Below are positions 50,051 through 60,599 of a DNA stretch of 64,000 nt, piece by piece. Within the stretch, counting starts at the first letter, position 1; each line of letters opens with the position of its first letter. Source of the DNA: Dicyema japonicum (taxonomy: Eukaryota; Dicyemida; Rhombozoa; Dicyemidae); the NCBI GenBank assembly GCA_011109175.1, contig RDEW01000004.1, positions 1,477,067 through 1,541,066 of the forward strand, written 5' to 3'. A program made the position numbers and the translations under genes. Below the pieces are notes generated by a model. It searched no databases. It was not told the origin of the DNA and saw only the letters and a list, made by a program, of their open reading frames with translations.

Positions 50051-51640
50051 ATCAATAGTCAAACATGTCTAAATGCTGCGTCTGCTGAGAATTCGGAATG
50101 CCTTCCTAGTACATGCAGTTGGCACTCTGCTTGATGGGAATACAATCCGCGATGGAATTGCTTTGCGGCTAGGCCTTAACGTCTGCTTGAAATACCTATG
50201 CGAATGCAGTGGGCTGGTTGATAGGAAAGGACTACACCCTCTGTCATGCAGACAGATCTCCGGGAGATTCACTCATCACACCATGTTAAACTTGACTGTC
50301 ATGGGGGCTATCGAAAACGCCAGGTTTACTTGCCTTCTGAAACCAGTTGGTCTTGATAGAGGTGATGACAAGAGGCCTGATTGTTTGGGATTTAAAGTGC
50401 ACGGACACTTTCTCTAATGCGAATTTGCTCAATTCATCGTTGCGCGCGGGTTCTGCTGCTGAAGATTTGAAAAGGAGGAAGTACCACGACATTAGGGACC
50501 GGTTCGTTTTACAGCCGATCTCTGTTTAGACGTCTGTCGTTATTGGACAAAACACGTCTGAGTTTATTTCGTTAATCGGGTGGCTTGCAGGACTGTGGAA
50601 GGTTGAGCCTAGAATGAAGAAATGGGGCTCTTCCAGAACATTGGACTGAATAACCTAATTAACTAAGTTGGAGTAAAAGTCAAAAAGGGTTGCATGCTAA
50701 CATCTATTAACAAAGTCATTTTTGGATTCTGAGGAGTCTGGAAAATTTTATTGCTGTTAAACTAAATGTCTCCAATACCTTTAACTGCGTCAGACGGGAT
50801 AACTCATTGAAGCTTGCGCTTGCTGGCATCAAGATATGGAAAGTGGTGCTTTTGCCGTGTGGTTCGGAAAGCACTCTTGTATTCTGAGACAATATTTGAT
50901 TTTCTAAACCAATGTCCAACAAAGGGACCAGTTTTGACAACTGCATTTTATCGACAATATCGGACGCAATGTAAGTTCTCAATTCAACGTATGGTATCTG
51001 GATGACGTTACGATTGGAAGTCCCACGACTCCGTTTTGGAGGACCTCCGTGTCATTGTCCCGTCTTTGAAGGGTCTTGGTTTGACTGTTAATACCTCGAA
51101 GACTGAAATTGTCAATATCTCTATGTCCAACCCAGATTTTGTTACCGAAGCAAAGATCACGGACCTGGGTGAATCGTCATTCTTCCGGGCTGAAAAGTGC
51201 TCTTTCCTCGAAGGATTTTCTGCTACGCACTCTATCCTTGATTCACATGTGACGTTTGGATTTGTTCAAGGAAGTGGAGAAACCCAGACAGGATGATCTT
51301 CCCATTTACGATAAACGCTCTCTTATGTTGATACATTTTCCCTGACAATATGGTACCCAGCACGACCTCAGACTGTCCTGCTGTTGACTTTGCCAAACAG
51401 AGGAAGCTGGGAAATATTCTGCGCTTAGAGGCCTTTTCTGTTTCGTCTTATTCGCGTTAGAGACTTAGAGTGTGGCTGTTCTCAAAAGATTGGAAACGCA
51501 ATCTCCTCAAGGTTGCGAGATCCTAGGAAGCGGTTTTTGTTCAGCGAGCGTCTTGGAATTGCCATCAATCGCAACAATGCCCACTGTCTTTCGGCAGCTG
51601 GAGTCAGACAGTATTCATATAAGTTATTAATCCCTTAAAA
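50050..51640 (+). pseudogene. Family E reverse transcriptase, two pieces
   Basis: The first piece (50,073-50,625) is the C-terminal region: GNTIRDGIALRLGLNVC, CECSGLVDRKGLHPLSC, SGRFTHHTMLN and KYHDIRDRFVLQPISV. The second (50,690-51,300) is the RT itself: VKLNVSNTFNCVRRDNSLKL, with Asn where the catalytic Asp should be, then QFNVWYLDDVTIGSP (Y-x-DD) and LTVNTSKTEIVNISMS. The order is opposite to a normal element, so these are two insertions or a rearranged copy. Dead. Confidence 0.7.
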
Positions 51641-51644
51641 AACA

Positions 51645-52020
51645 AACTAAAGATAAAAGAAAAAGATTTATACAATTCCTTCTCCTAGTTAATATAAAAT
51701 CTTGCCGATCACTCATAATTTGATTTAGGCGACCATTAAAATCTCTTGCCTTGAAAATTTCAGAATTGAGTTGAAATAGACAATCTCAACAAGAAATCCA
51801 TGTTGTTGATCCCTCAGAAAATGACGTGTCTAAATCAGAAAGCCTCATAGAGGAAGTACTCACAACATAATCTTAGATAGCGAATAAATTAGGCTTAGAT
51901 AATCATTTTCCAAATTTCCCATTATAGCGACCATCCAAACAATATGGGTTTTTAGCTATCAGAGACATGTACAAACTTCAAGCTCGCATAAAAAATGCAT
52001 ATGAGTATCAATCGGGATTT
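51645..52020. other. Intergenic, no gene recognised
   Basis: Short frames only; no repeat copy recognised elsewhere in the window. Confidence 0.35.
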
Positions 52021-52033
52021 TAATAAACTCATT

Positions 52034-52303
52034 TTTATTTATTAACCCAAGGCTTACAATCTTTGGTAAGCTCAGCAAAAACAGTCACAACTAATTAATC
52101 CAAGGAAGGAACCCAAGGGAGAACATCGGCTTGTGACAACCAAATCCATCCTCCAATGGTCCATTACAAGCTTCCGCTTCCAAAGAGAGGTGGAGAAATA
52201 GGTCCGTCCTCTTCCATTTTCGTCGCACGTCCTAAAGTCGCAGACATCACTCCATACTTAGGCGGAAGAGAATCCATAATGGAAATCACCAGCAATGAGT
52301 TGG
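52034..52303 (-). mobile_element. Short non-autonomous retroposon, copy 2
   Basis: A 270-bp copy of the element at 27,540-27,860, flanked by an exact 12-bp duplication AATAAACTCATT (52,022-52,033 and 52,304-52,315). Read on minus it ends in TTAATAAATAAA. It is about 50 bases shorter than copy 1. Confidence 0.8.
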
Positions 52304-52521
52304 AATAAACTCATTAACACAGGGGAAATAAATATACAATTTTTAAAAATATTTACGAATAAATGATATTTTTAAATATACAATATAGTTGAGCGGCAGC
52401 TTAATATAATTGAACTAATAAATTTACAATTAGATAAATATGCTACAATATATCATGAAGATATATAAATAATATAATAAATAATATAAAATACTAATGT
52501 TTTAATATTAATTTTTATTTG

Positions 52522-52537
52522 GCGTAGGCGCCTACGC
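52522..52537. promoter_or_regulatory. 16-bp perfect palindrome upstream of HMG gene
   Basis: GCGTAGGCGCCTACGC is fully self-complementary and GC-rich in an otherwise AT-rich stretch, 76 bases before the HMG-box ATG. It could bind a dimeric regulator. No known factor is assigned. Confidence 0.45.
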
Positions 52538-52613
52538 ATAAATTATTAACTAGCGCTTATTTAGCGTGTAACTCTAAGTCGTTAGGTGGGTTTTTTATCT
52601 TTATTTAAAAGAT

Positions 52614-53043
52614 ATGGGAAATCCTGTTAGAAAAGCTGCTGTAGCTGGAAAGACAAAGCCTGTAAAGAAAACTAAGGTAGTGAAGGATCCAAATGCACCC
52701 AAGAAAGCCATGTATGCTGTTTCATTCTGAGACTTATTTTAGGTCCGGTTTTATGATTTTCAGTTCGGAAAAACGAAAACAAGTCAAAGACGAAGATCCG
52801 TCAATGTCTTTCGGTGATATTGGCAAAAAACTTGGTCAAATGTGGAATGCTTTGAACGACAAAGGAAAGGCAAAGTACAACGACTTGGCTAAGAAAGATA
52901 AAGAAAGATACGAGAGTGAAATGGCCTCGTATGAGCCTAAAGAGTCTAAGACGGAAGTATCTAAAAAGAAGACTAAGGCCAAAAAGACCAAAAAGCAACA
53001 ATCTGATGACGAAGGGGAGGAAGGCGAATCAGAATCCAGTTAA
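52614..53043 (+). CDS. HMG-box protein, HMGB/NHP6-like
   Basis: Two exons (52,614-52,711 and 52,743-53,043) separated by a 31-base intron give a 132-residue chromatin protein. The N-terminus is Lys-rich and ends DPNAPKKAM, the classical entry to an HMG box. The box continues SGFMIFSSEKRKQVKDEDPS, FGDIGKKLGQMWNAL, KAKYNDLAKKDKERYESEM, with the core Phe/Trp residues in place. The tail is Lys-rich then acidic (SDDEGEEGESESS). A single box with a mixed tail resembles NHP6 or the C-terminal half of SSRP1. It should bend DNA and act in the nucleus. The intron interrupts the ATG codon of AMSGF. Confidence 0.93.
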
Positions 53044-53044
53044 T

Positions 53045-53635
53045 TAGATTTTTAGTTTGTCGGATTTTTGGTTTTTAATGATTGTAAATGTTCCGTTTAA
53101 TGCTATTTCAATTTAAACTTGTCTATTTTGATCGTCGATTATTTCTCAATTATTATTTACCATTATTACAGTATTTTAGTTTAAATAATTATGTTTAAGT
53201 GCTGTTACATATATTCGCTTTGTGGTGCACAACGAAGTGCACTCAAGAACGGCGCAATAGCTCCTCCAGGGCATTAATAATGTAACCATAAGAGGTAGCC
53301 CTCAATGTGTTCTAAGTATATTAAATCTCTATTCATTAACCTTTTATTGATTTATTATAAATTTTGTCTTATAGAAAATATTCCTTAATATTTTGAAAAA
53401 ATTCCGCTTAACTGTTGAATGCATAACTAACAATTATAATTTAAAGTGCTTATAATTTATGCGATAATTTAAATCAATTTATTCATTAGCCATTATCATC
53501 TGGCATATGTCTGCATAGAACATGATTTCAAAGCTAAATTTGGCTGTCTAATTGGTAAATGCATTCAAATCAGCATCAAGAACAGTCATATTGATCTGCA
53601 ACGACCTGAAAGTTTATTGATTAAATCAAATTATT
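53045..53635. other. 3' region of HMG gene, no further gene
   Basis: AT-rich; a degraded repeat-like piece GCACTCAAGAACGGCGCAAT near 53,240-53,290 may be old LINE tail. Nothing else recognised. Confidence 0.35.
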
Positions 53636-53785
53636 AAGGGAGGGAGTACCGAGGGATTGGGGAGCGGTTCGCTTTCCAGCCGATCTCCGTTGTGACGTCT
53701 GGCGTTATTGGCCCGAGCACGTCTGAGTTTATCAGGTCAATCCGACGGCTTGCAGGACTGCGGAAGGGTTAGCCTAGAATCACGT
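53636..53785 (+). pseudogene. Family E C-terminal fragment
   Basis: Plus strand: RFAFQPISVVTSGVIGPSTS, EFIRSIRRLAGLRKG. Closely matches the tail at 50,475-50,625. A truncated scrap. Confidence 0.55.
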
Positions 53786-53923
53786 GACGAACATTGATCA
53801 TGAGAGTTTACTCCCATTTCCTTCTCAATGCCTGCAGGCCATAATGTAGACCTTGACAACTAACTTTAGTTTTAATAAATTCTAATATTTAAATTATTAA
53901 TTAAGACATGTGTTCATAGTCAA

Positions 53924-54052
53924 AACTGCCGACGACCTTGACACTATGAGAGCCTTGGCTAGGAACAGGGGAGCATAGAAAATGATGACATCTAACATTG
54001 TTTCTTTTGCTGCACATGCGGGGTGTGGCTCTCGTGAAGTGCTAAATAATAA
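53924..54052 (+). mobile_element. 5'-truncated family A LINE, 129 bp
   Basis: It encodes DDLDTMRALARNRGA, the last part of the family A protein, then the 3' tail GGCTCTCGTGAAGTGC and TAATAA. TGTTCATAGTCAA flanks it exactly (53,911-53,923 and 54,053-54,065), a 13-bp target duplication. Confidence 0.8.
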
Positions 54053-54069
54053 TGTTCATAGTCAAGCTC

Positions 54070-55640
54070 TCGTGATTGACAGAGTATTTCCTCTTAGTAT
54101 CTGTATGAAAATTCGTTCAACCAGTCATCTGATATGTTAATTTGATTATACAGAAAACGATTATGAAAAAAACATACTGATTAATCGATATTGGGAAAAG
54201 CGGTAAATTTGCACAATTTTAATAAATTAACCACAACAAATAATAAATTTTTATTTTGACAACGAGAATAATTTATTTTATTTGTGTTAAATTTTTCCAA
54301 TTTTTAGTGTTAATTATATTACTCATGTGTGTCGACCTACATTATTGCGGATAAAATGTTAATTATTTTTAACAAAGGCAATTAATCGAATAAACATTAT
54401 TATATTGGAATCGATTTATGATTGTAATTATACTTTTGATAGGATTTATCACATCCTTATTAAAATAATATATCAGAAAATCTGACGATTATAATCAGTT
54501 ATATGCTAACCAATGAAACACGATATTTTCGTACCATGAAGACGGATGAATATTAAAAAAATAATTTTCCAAGGGATTTGGATGATAAGTTACACGAATA
54601 ATCTAAAAAGGACTGGGATTATAGGACATCTCTTTCTTCAGTATAAGCAGGAAAGAGCATCCAGTTCGTTTGCTAGGAACCTACATCGATTACTCTGTTG
54701 GGATGACAAATTAAGAAGTCGTAAAACTATCTAAATTTTTCATATGAATGATCTTCTCTATTTACCGATCTAAAGGTAACTGACTTATATATTTTGTTAT
54801 TCGTCAATTCCTAATAAAGATGGGCATTGATGATGGTTTAAATTGTACTGTTCGACGTGGGCAAGTGGTTACTATTATAAATAAAGGCTGTCGATAGAAT
54901 ATGGATATTTTGATTTTATTGTGGATTAATTAATGTTATATCACTATAAATAATAAATCCGAGGTTTTAATGGGTGAGGTTTCCTGGATTTATACGAGAA
55001 GCTGAGGAGAAGGAATTACGATCAGTTTTGAAGACACCCGAGTTCTGCAGAAACTCAAAGAATCACTTGGATTGCCGTTGGACTACTCAAGGAGAGTTCG
55101 GGAATTATTAGAAGCTGGGATCATTTAATTATTATGATTTGACATATTTCTTGATAACCTGTAAGTTTTTAAATAAATAATCAATTGGAAACGAACATGC
55201 TTTTACACTCCTATGATATTTTACACTTTCATGATAGTCTTTTATCAGGATAGATAGGCATTCTTCCGCATGACCGATATATTTACAAATGGATTTCCTG
55301 TTTCTTTACAGAAACACAGGAAAATGCAATCGATGTTTCCCATAGAGTGAGAAAAACTCGCAACATTCAGAAGTTAACGAAGTGTCGTATGTGACATTGC
55401 TATGACATGTTTCGGATAACAAATCGTACATCCGGTTAAAATGTGACTGAACCTCTAAACCCCCTAAAGAAAGAATTTAACCCTTGCGAAGATGATTAGG
55501 TTGTCCGCATATAATCAAAACTAAGTTATTTTGATCGTCAATCCTTTAAATATCATGGCGAAATAGGAAGAACAATACGGATGAAAGTGGGGAAATTTTT
55601 AAACCTCATTCACTAGTAGACGAAATCTTGAGTTTTTATT
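54070..55640. other. Intergenic, no gene recognised
   Basis: AT-rich sequence. A 62-residue plus frame at 54,546-54,734 has no recognised motif and no splice-joined neighbours. Confidence 0.35.
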
Positions 55641-55779
55641 ACTACAATAAACTTTTTGCGTCAGGAAATTTGCAAACCACAAATCGATGTTTGGGTTGAT
55701 ATTAGGTCAAAAACTCTTTTTTAATAGTTCTTAGAAGCGTTTCTACTAAAGCCATAAAAAACCTTTGTATCAACAAGTT

Positions 55780-56020
55780 TAGTGGACGTCTGCAGCCAAT
55801 CATTTATGGAGGAAAAGTCTCCACACCCCAGAAGTTCGTGTCCACTTGCCGCGTATCAATTGCGGTCACTATACGGTTTTACACGACTTTACGAACAGAA
55901 TCGATCAATCGATTTCGCCGCTGTGCCCCTCCTGCCTTTTAGATGACCACAAGACTGGCCACAATTTCTCTTGTCCTAATCGTTTTAAATTTCTGGTCCA
56001 CGCCAGATACACCTGACTGA
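55780..56020 (+). pseudogene. Jockey-like LINE C-terminal fragment
   Basis: Plus strand: SISPLCPSCLLDDHKTGHNF and SCPNRFKFLVHARYT, a CCHC-type zinc-binding piece usual at the end of Jockey/CR1 RT proteins. The twin-primed LINE at 56,034 inserted directly after it. Confidence 0.55.
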
Positions 56021-56033
56021 GAACGTCCGATTT

Positions 56034-56597
56034 ATTATTATTAAGGCACTTTCACGAAAGCCATAATGTTTATAGCCCACATGTGCAACACTCAAAACAA
56101 TATTTAGTGATAATCTTTTCCATTTTCTTCTGTCGAATGCAAGCGATCTTAATTCATCTAGGTCGTCCCCCGTTTTGAGCTCTTTTCACCTGGTTTAGGT
56201 GAGGAAAGGATGGCTAAGAGACAAAAAACTTGGAATTGACATCAGATGCATGGTTTACAACGCCTTTGTGAAATCAGTCCTACTGTACAACGCTGGGAAT
56301 TGAGGAAGCTCCTTTAACGAACTAATGAAACTGGAATCGTTCCATCGAAGGCAACTAAGAAGCTTACTCAGAGTGGAGAATATCAACCAGTAATATTTAC
56401 AACAAGTGTATGTGTTCGTACATCAGGAAAGATGTGATAGATTCCCGGTGGAGGCTATTTGGACATGTATTAAGAATGAACCCGGACGCACCCGCTAACA
56501 AATCGATGGAAGATTACTTTGACAGTTGCGACAAACCCTTCCGTGGACGACCAAGAACGACACTGCCGATTGTCTTAAACAAAGATCTAAACCAGGT
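56034..56597 (-). mobile_element. Family A LINE fragment with 5' inversion
   Basis: The 3' part (56,034 to about 56,205) is in minus orientation, with the (TTA)n tail. The remainder (to 56,597) is inverted and reads plus: LGIDIRCMVYNAFVKSVLLY, MCSYIRKDVIDSRWRLFGHV and GRPRTTLPIVLNKDLNQV. Both halves meet around AACCAGGTGAA. GAACGTCCGATTT flanks the whole (56,021-56,033 and 56,598-56,610). This is the classic product of twin priming during LINE insertion. Confidence 0.88.
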
Positions 56598-56710
56598 GAA
56601 CGTCCGATTTGGCTATTATTTTTCTGTTAAAAATCGGTTTTCCTCATATGATGAGACTGGGGATACATAAGGTCCTCAAAATGGAATAAAAGTCGTTTGA
56701 TAAAAACTAA

Positions 56711-59669
56711 AGCTGGTGACGTCTTTTGGTTGAGCTGGTGACGTGGCTCTTTACAATATGTCTGAAAAGTAAAGGAAACTCGTGGATTCATCTTTCTCGC
56801 TACTCACATTTAATGTCAGAGGCTCACACAATCATGGAAAAGAACAGCACTATGCGACGATCTGATAAAATAAAAAGTTACAGTTGGATGCTTGCATGAA
56901 ACAAAACTGCACTATGGGCTAGAAGAGGATCTATTGAGCTATCATTTCATCTCATTTCGAAGTGAAAGCAGACACTTTGGCCAAGAATTTGTGATAAAGA
57001 AAGAGCTAAGACCAATGATTCACCGCTATTGGAGCATAAACGACCGAATTTGTGTACTTCAGATTTGTATGAACAAGCTCCGCCCATCTAAAAGTTTACT
57101 ATCCATCATAAACGTGTACACACCCTACAGTGGATGGATTGAAAAAGACCCTACTGAGATAGATCTGTTCTATTCCTGTCTTTCTGAAGTTTACTCTGAA
57201 CTTTTACACTTGTCGATAACTGTCATCGCTGGCGACCTTAACGCAAAAGTGGGAATACAGAGAGACCCGGAACATTATGGAAAGACATGGAATAAAGAAC
57301 GTTGCAGGAACACTACTTGCTAACTTCTGTCAGGCAAACGGACTATTCCTCTGTAACACTGCATTCATGCACCAGACAAGACACAAAACTACCTGGACAG
57401 GGTGTAGGAAAAAATCTTGTGGTGAATTTATAAACATCTACAATCAGATTGACTATATAATCTGTCGAACTAAAGATAAAACTTTTTTCACCAACGCAAG
57501 GTCATATGGCGAGTCGAATATTGACAGTGACCACAAAATGGTCATTCCAGAATGTCACTGAACAGACACCTAACCAAGAAGAAGTAAATATCAAAGGGCC
57601 ACACGATACACATAACAGGAGAAAACTTTATTCAACAAAAGAGGGATGACTACAGGAGATGCCTCGACATGAAGCTGAGTATTGTGGAAACAAACCAAGA
57701 AATCCCCAAAGTCTGGAAACAACTGCAAGAATTAATACGAAGGGCAGCGGACAGACAGCTTCTAGACACAGAAATGGTCAGCACATCACCAAGGGGGACA
57801 ACAGAGATATTACTCCTTGTAAAGAAACAAAAATCTATTTGGCTTGAATACTTAAACACTGAAGACAAGCATATCAAAGAGGAGCTTAGTCGTGAAAAAA
57901 CAAATATCAAGAAGAAAATCTTAAAGTACGTTTCCACTATGTCAAGGAACGAGACTAAAGAACAGATCAAGGAACTTGAAGATCTGAAGGACTATGGAAA
58001 GTACTATGAGGCGATCAGATTACTCCGTGGATGCAACGCAGACAACCTCTAATCATGAACGACGAAAATGGCAGATGGATAGCAGACTCTGCAGAATTAA
58101 TTGCCTGTCACTTCAAGAAATTGTTTAAGTCGGACAGCAACAGAATTGCAGCATTTACGGTTCATTCCAGGAAATTGGAGGTGGAAATAACTTCCGCAGA
58201 AGTGCGACAAGCCTATCTTAAGCTTAAAAACAACCAGACGGGCTAGAACCAGAGCTACTAAAGTATACAAGTGAAAACCAACATACCCTTATTGCAGACC
58301 TCTTCAATGGAATGTTTAAAACTAACAACCACTTACCTTTTGGACAAGGAATACTGGTCCCTGTGCAAAAACAGAACAAAGCTAAGAGAAAAGTGGAGAA
58401 CCTTAGGCCAGTAATTCTTATGAAGAGCATACGGAAAGTGCTTGCAATTGTTACTATACAAAGGATAAAGCCTCGTACGGAACAATTTTTATCCGAGTTC
58501 CACATCGGCTTTCGAGAAGGAAGGTCAAATTCTACATTTTTTGAAGCCATAGATTGCGTTGTTCCAATATTCAAAGGTTCAAAAACGCGACAAACATTCT
58601 TGGAATCGATATGTCAAGAGCTTTTGACTCAATCAATTGTCAGAAATTGATGGATGTACTCACAGAATTCCTTACGAATCTTCTTCCAGGATGGTTGGGT
58701 ACTTTTATCAGAAACTTACTATCGGTCAGGTACGGGAAAGTGCTCTAAGCCATTAAAACAACATCTCGGACACCTCAAGGGGATCCGTTATCTCCCATAC
58801 TATTTTTCATATACCTGGAAGCTGCATTGAGGAAGTCAAAACTATATTATGAAGCAAAAATCGATGTGGTGGTTTATGCAGATGACGTGGATTTCATTTC
58901 TCTCGACATGAATGCTCTGAAAAGCCTATTGGAGGTGATGCCAAATAAACTTGCCGAGTGGTTCTTCAATGTAAATGTGGAGAAAACAGAATTGACTGAA
59001 CTAGTCAGACAAAAATCCAAGCTGGATGAACATTTGAGAAAAGTAAAAAAACTCGGATCGTTATTGGGAGATGAACAAGACGTAATTATGCGGAAAACAC
59101 ATGCAAACAGTTCACTACACAGCCTAAATGAAAACTGGCAAAAGCGTAAAGGATTGAGTACACAAACACGGATACGTTTATACAATTCACTGGTAAAGCT
59201 TATTCTCCTCTACAATGCGGAACATGGGACTTTTGATACGGACAATCACAATCTAGACTCGTTCCATAGAGATCAGCTTCAATGTACTCTAGCCTCGACA
59301 TGGCATTCAAGGCTCAGAAGCAAAATAGTTTATTCCAGGACATCAATCTACCCTATCTCACTAGAAATAACGGCATGCAGGTGGAGACTATTCGGACACA
59401 TTCTAAGAATGGATTTGGAGGCACCAGCAAATACTGCCATAGAATTTGACGGACCTCGTTTCATGGGGCGCACGAGAAATTCTCTCCCGGTTACGCTGGA
59501 TAGAAACCTTCGGAGAGTTGGAAAACAATTAAAAGACGGGGATGACCTTGACGCCTTACGGGACGTTGCCCAGGACAGGAGGAAATGGAAGAAATTAATA
59601 ACTCTTATTATTCCCTGTGCTGCACAAGCTTTGTCATGATCCATGGCATCGCGAAAGTGCTTAATAATA
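56711..59669 (+). mobile_element. Family A LINE, near full length
   Basis: A 2,959-bp copy flanked by ATAAAAACTAA (56,700-56,710 and 59,670-59,680). The 5' end carries AGCTGGTGACGT twice in tandem. Then come the endonuclease (VINVYTPYSG-type and IAGDLNAKVG motifs; DSDHKMVIP at its end), RT (GILVPVQKQNK, LRPVILMKSIRKVL, GFREGRSN, VVVYADDVDFIS) and C-terminus (RWRLFGHILRMDLEAPANTA). It ends GCGAAAGTGC and TAATAATAA. The endonuclease ORF has a stop three codons after its ATG (MSEK), and other frame changes follow, so it is inactive. Confidence 0.85.
58827..59639 (+). pseudogene. Family A RT end and C-terminal region, long open frame
   Basis: 270 residues open without a stop: YEAKIDVVVYADDVDFISLD (catalytic YADD intact), VNVEKTELTELVRQ, KKLGSLLGDEQDVI, LYNSLVKLILLYNAEHGTF, RWRLFGHILRM and LKDGDDLDALRDVAQDRRKW. 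Best-preserved C-terminal half of the family here. It lacks the upstream RT palm in frame. Confidence 0.8.
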
Positions 59670-59805
59670 ATAAAAACTAATACCACATACATATGCGTTT
59701 TTGTGACATTAAAACCACTAGTAATAAACAGTAATCAGATTCAGTTATACTATTGAAAGAAGGAAACGGTAGAACAAAAGAAATCAAAGTTAATACAAGT
59801 ATCTT

Positions 59806-60085
59806 TTACCCTATCGATGTAGTCCGTGTTAAAGTAATCGGACGGTAAGAAAATGTCCATCTTTTGATTTTCCCGTCTTCAGAATCGACTTGATCATGGA
59901 GTTTTTGGTCTTCGACGTCCTCAGTGCTCTTTTTTATGAGCCTCAGATCATTATTAAGAAAATCAGGAAGCGTTTTACGTGGATGTCCACAGAATCTTTC
60001 ACCAGATGCTATAAAGTAGTTCTCCATTGGGAGATTTGTCTGGGTACTTTAATTTATTCTTAGAAAGTGACCAAACATATTTCTA
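59806..60085 (-). pseudogene. Family A LINE C-terminal fragment
   Basis: Minus strand: SMENYFIASGERFCGHPRKT, LPDFLNNDLRLIKKS, parallel to MEDYFDRCEKPFRGRPRSTL of the main copy. It lies a few hundred bases downstream of the full-length copy but in opposite orientation. Confidence 0.65.
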
Positions 60086-60199
60086 CACGCATACGTACAC
60101 TGTTGATTGCACAAAAGTGTTTGCTCTGCTCTCTTGTGGTGTCTCAAGCAAACATTTGTTAGGTTTGTCACACTATACTCCAATGTTTTGTAACACGAT

Positions 60200-60500
60200 A
60201 CGTTTTTTTTGTAGTCGTGGTCCTCTCAGCATTTTTCCAGGAGATGGATAGGACCCAAACGTGTACATGCATAAAAATACATGGCTCGATATGCTGCTTC
60301 TATGACACCTTTAAGATAGGGTGTTTGCCTATTTTCCATAGTTCTGAGAGGTTTTTCAGTATATTGATCTCGCATTTTGTCTGCTGCGAGAAACACGTGC
60401 ATATCGAAGGTGATATCCAGGTTTTTTTTAATTGTTGAGATGGGTTTGGTATCGTTTGCCTTGAGATTGACTAATCGCTTCCCAGTCTCTCGTCCGAAGT
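60200..60500 (-). pseudogene. Jockey-like LINE C-terminal fragment
   Basis: DNA-level similarity to 47,580-47,900 and 62,880-63,190: ACATGGCTCGATATGCTGCT and neighbouring text recur in all three. Encodes no intact protein. Confidence 0.5.
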
Positions 60501-60599
60501 AAAAAGGGAAGTGATAGATTTTTATGGGCTATTCGATAACTGGTTGTCATTTAACCAAACGTGTAGTCAATACAATCGTTGTTGTAATTTTGTTGTGTA

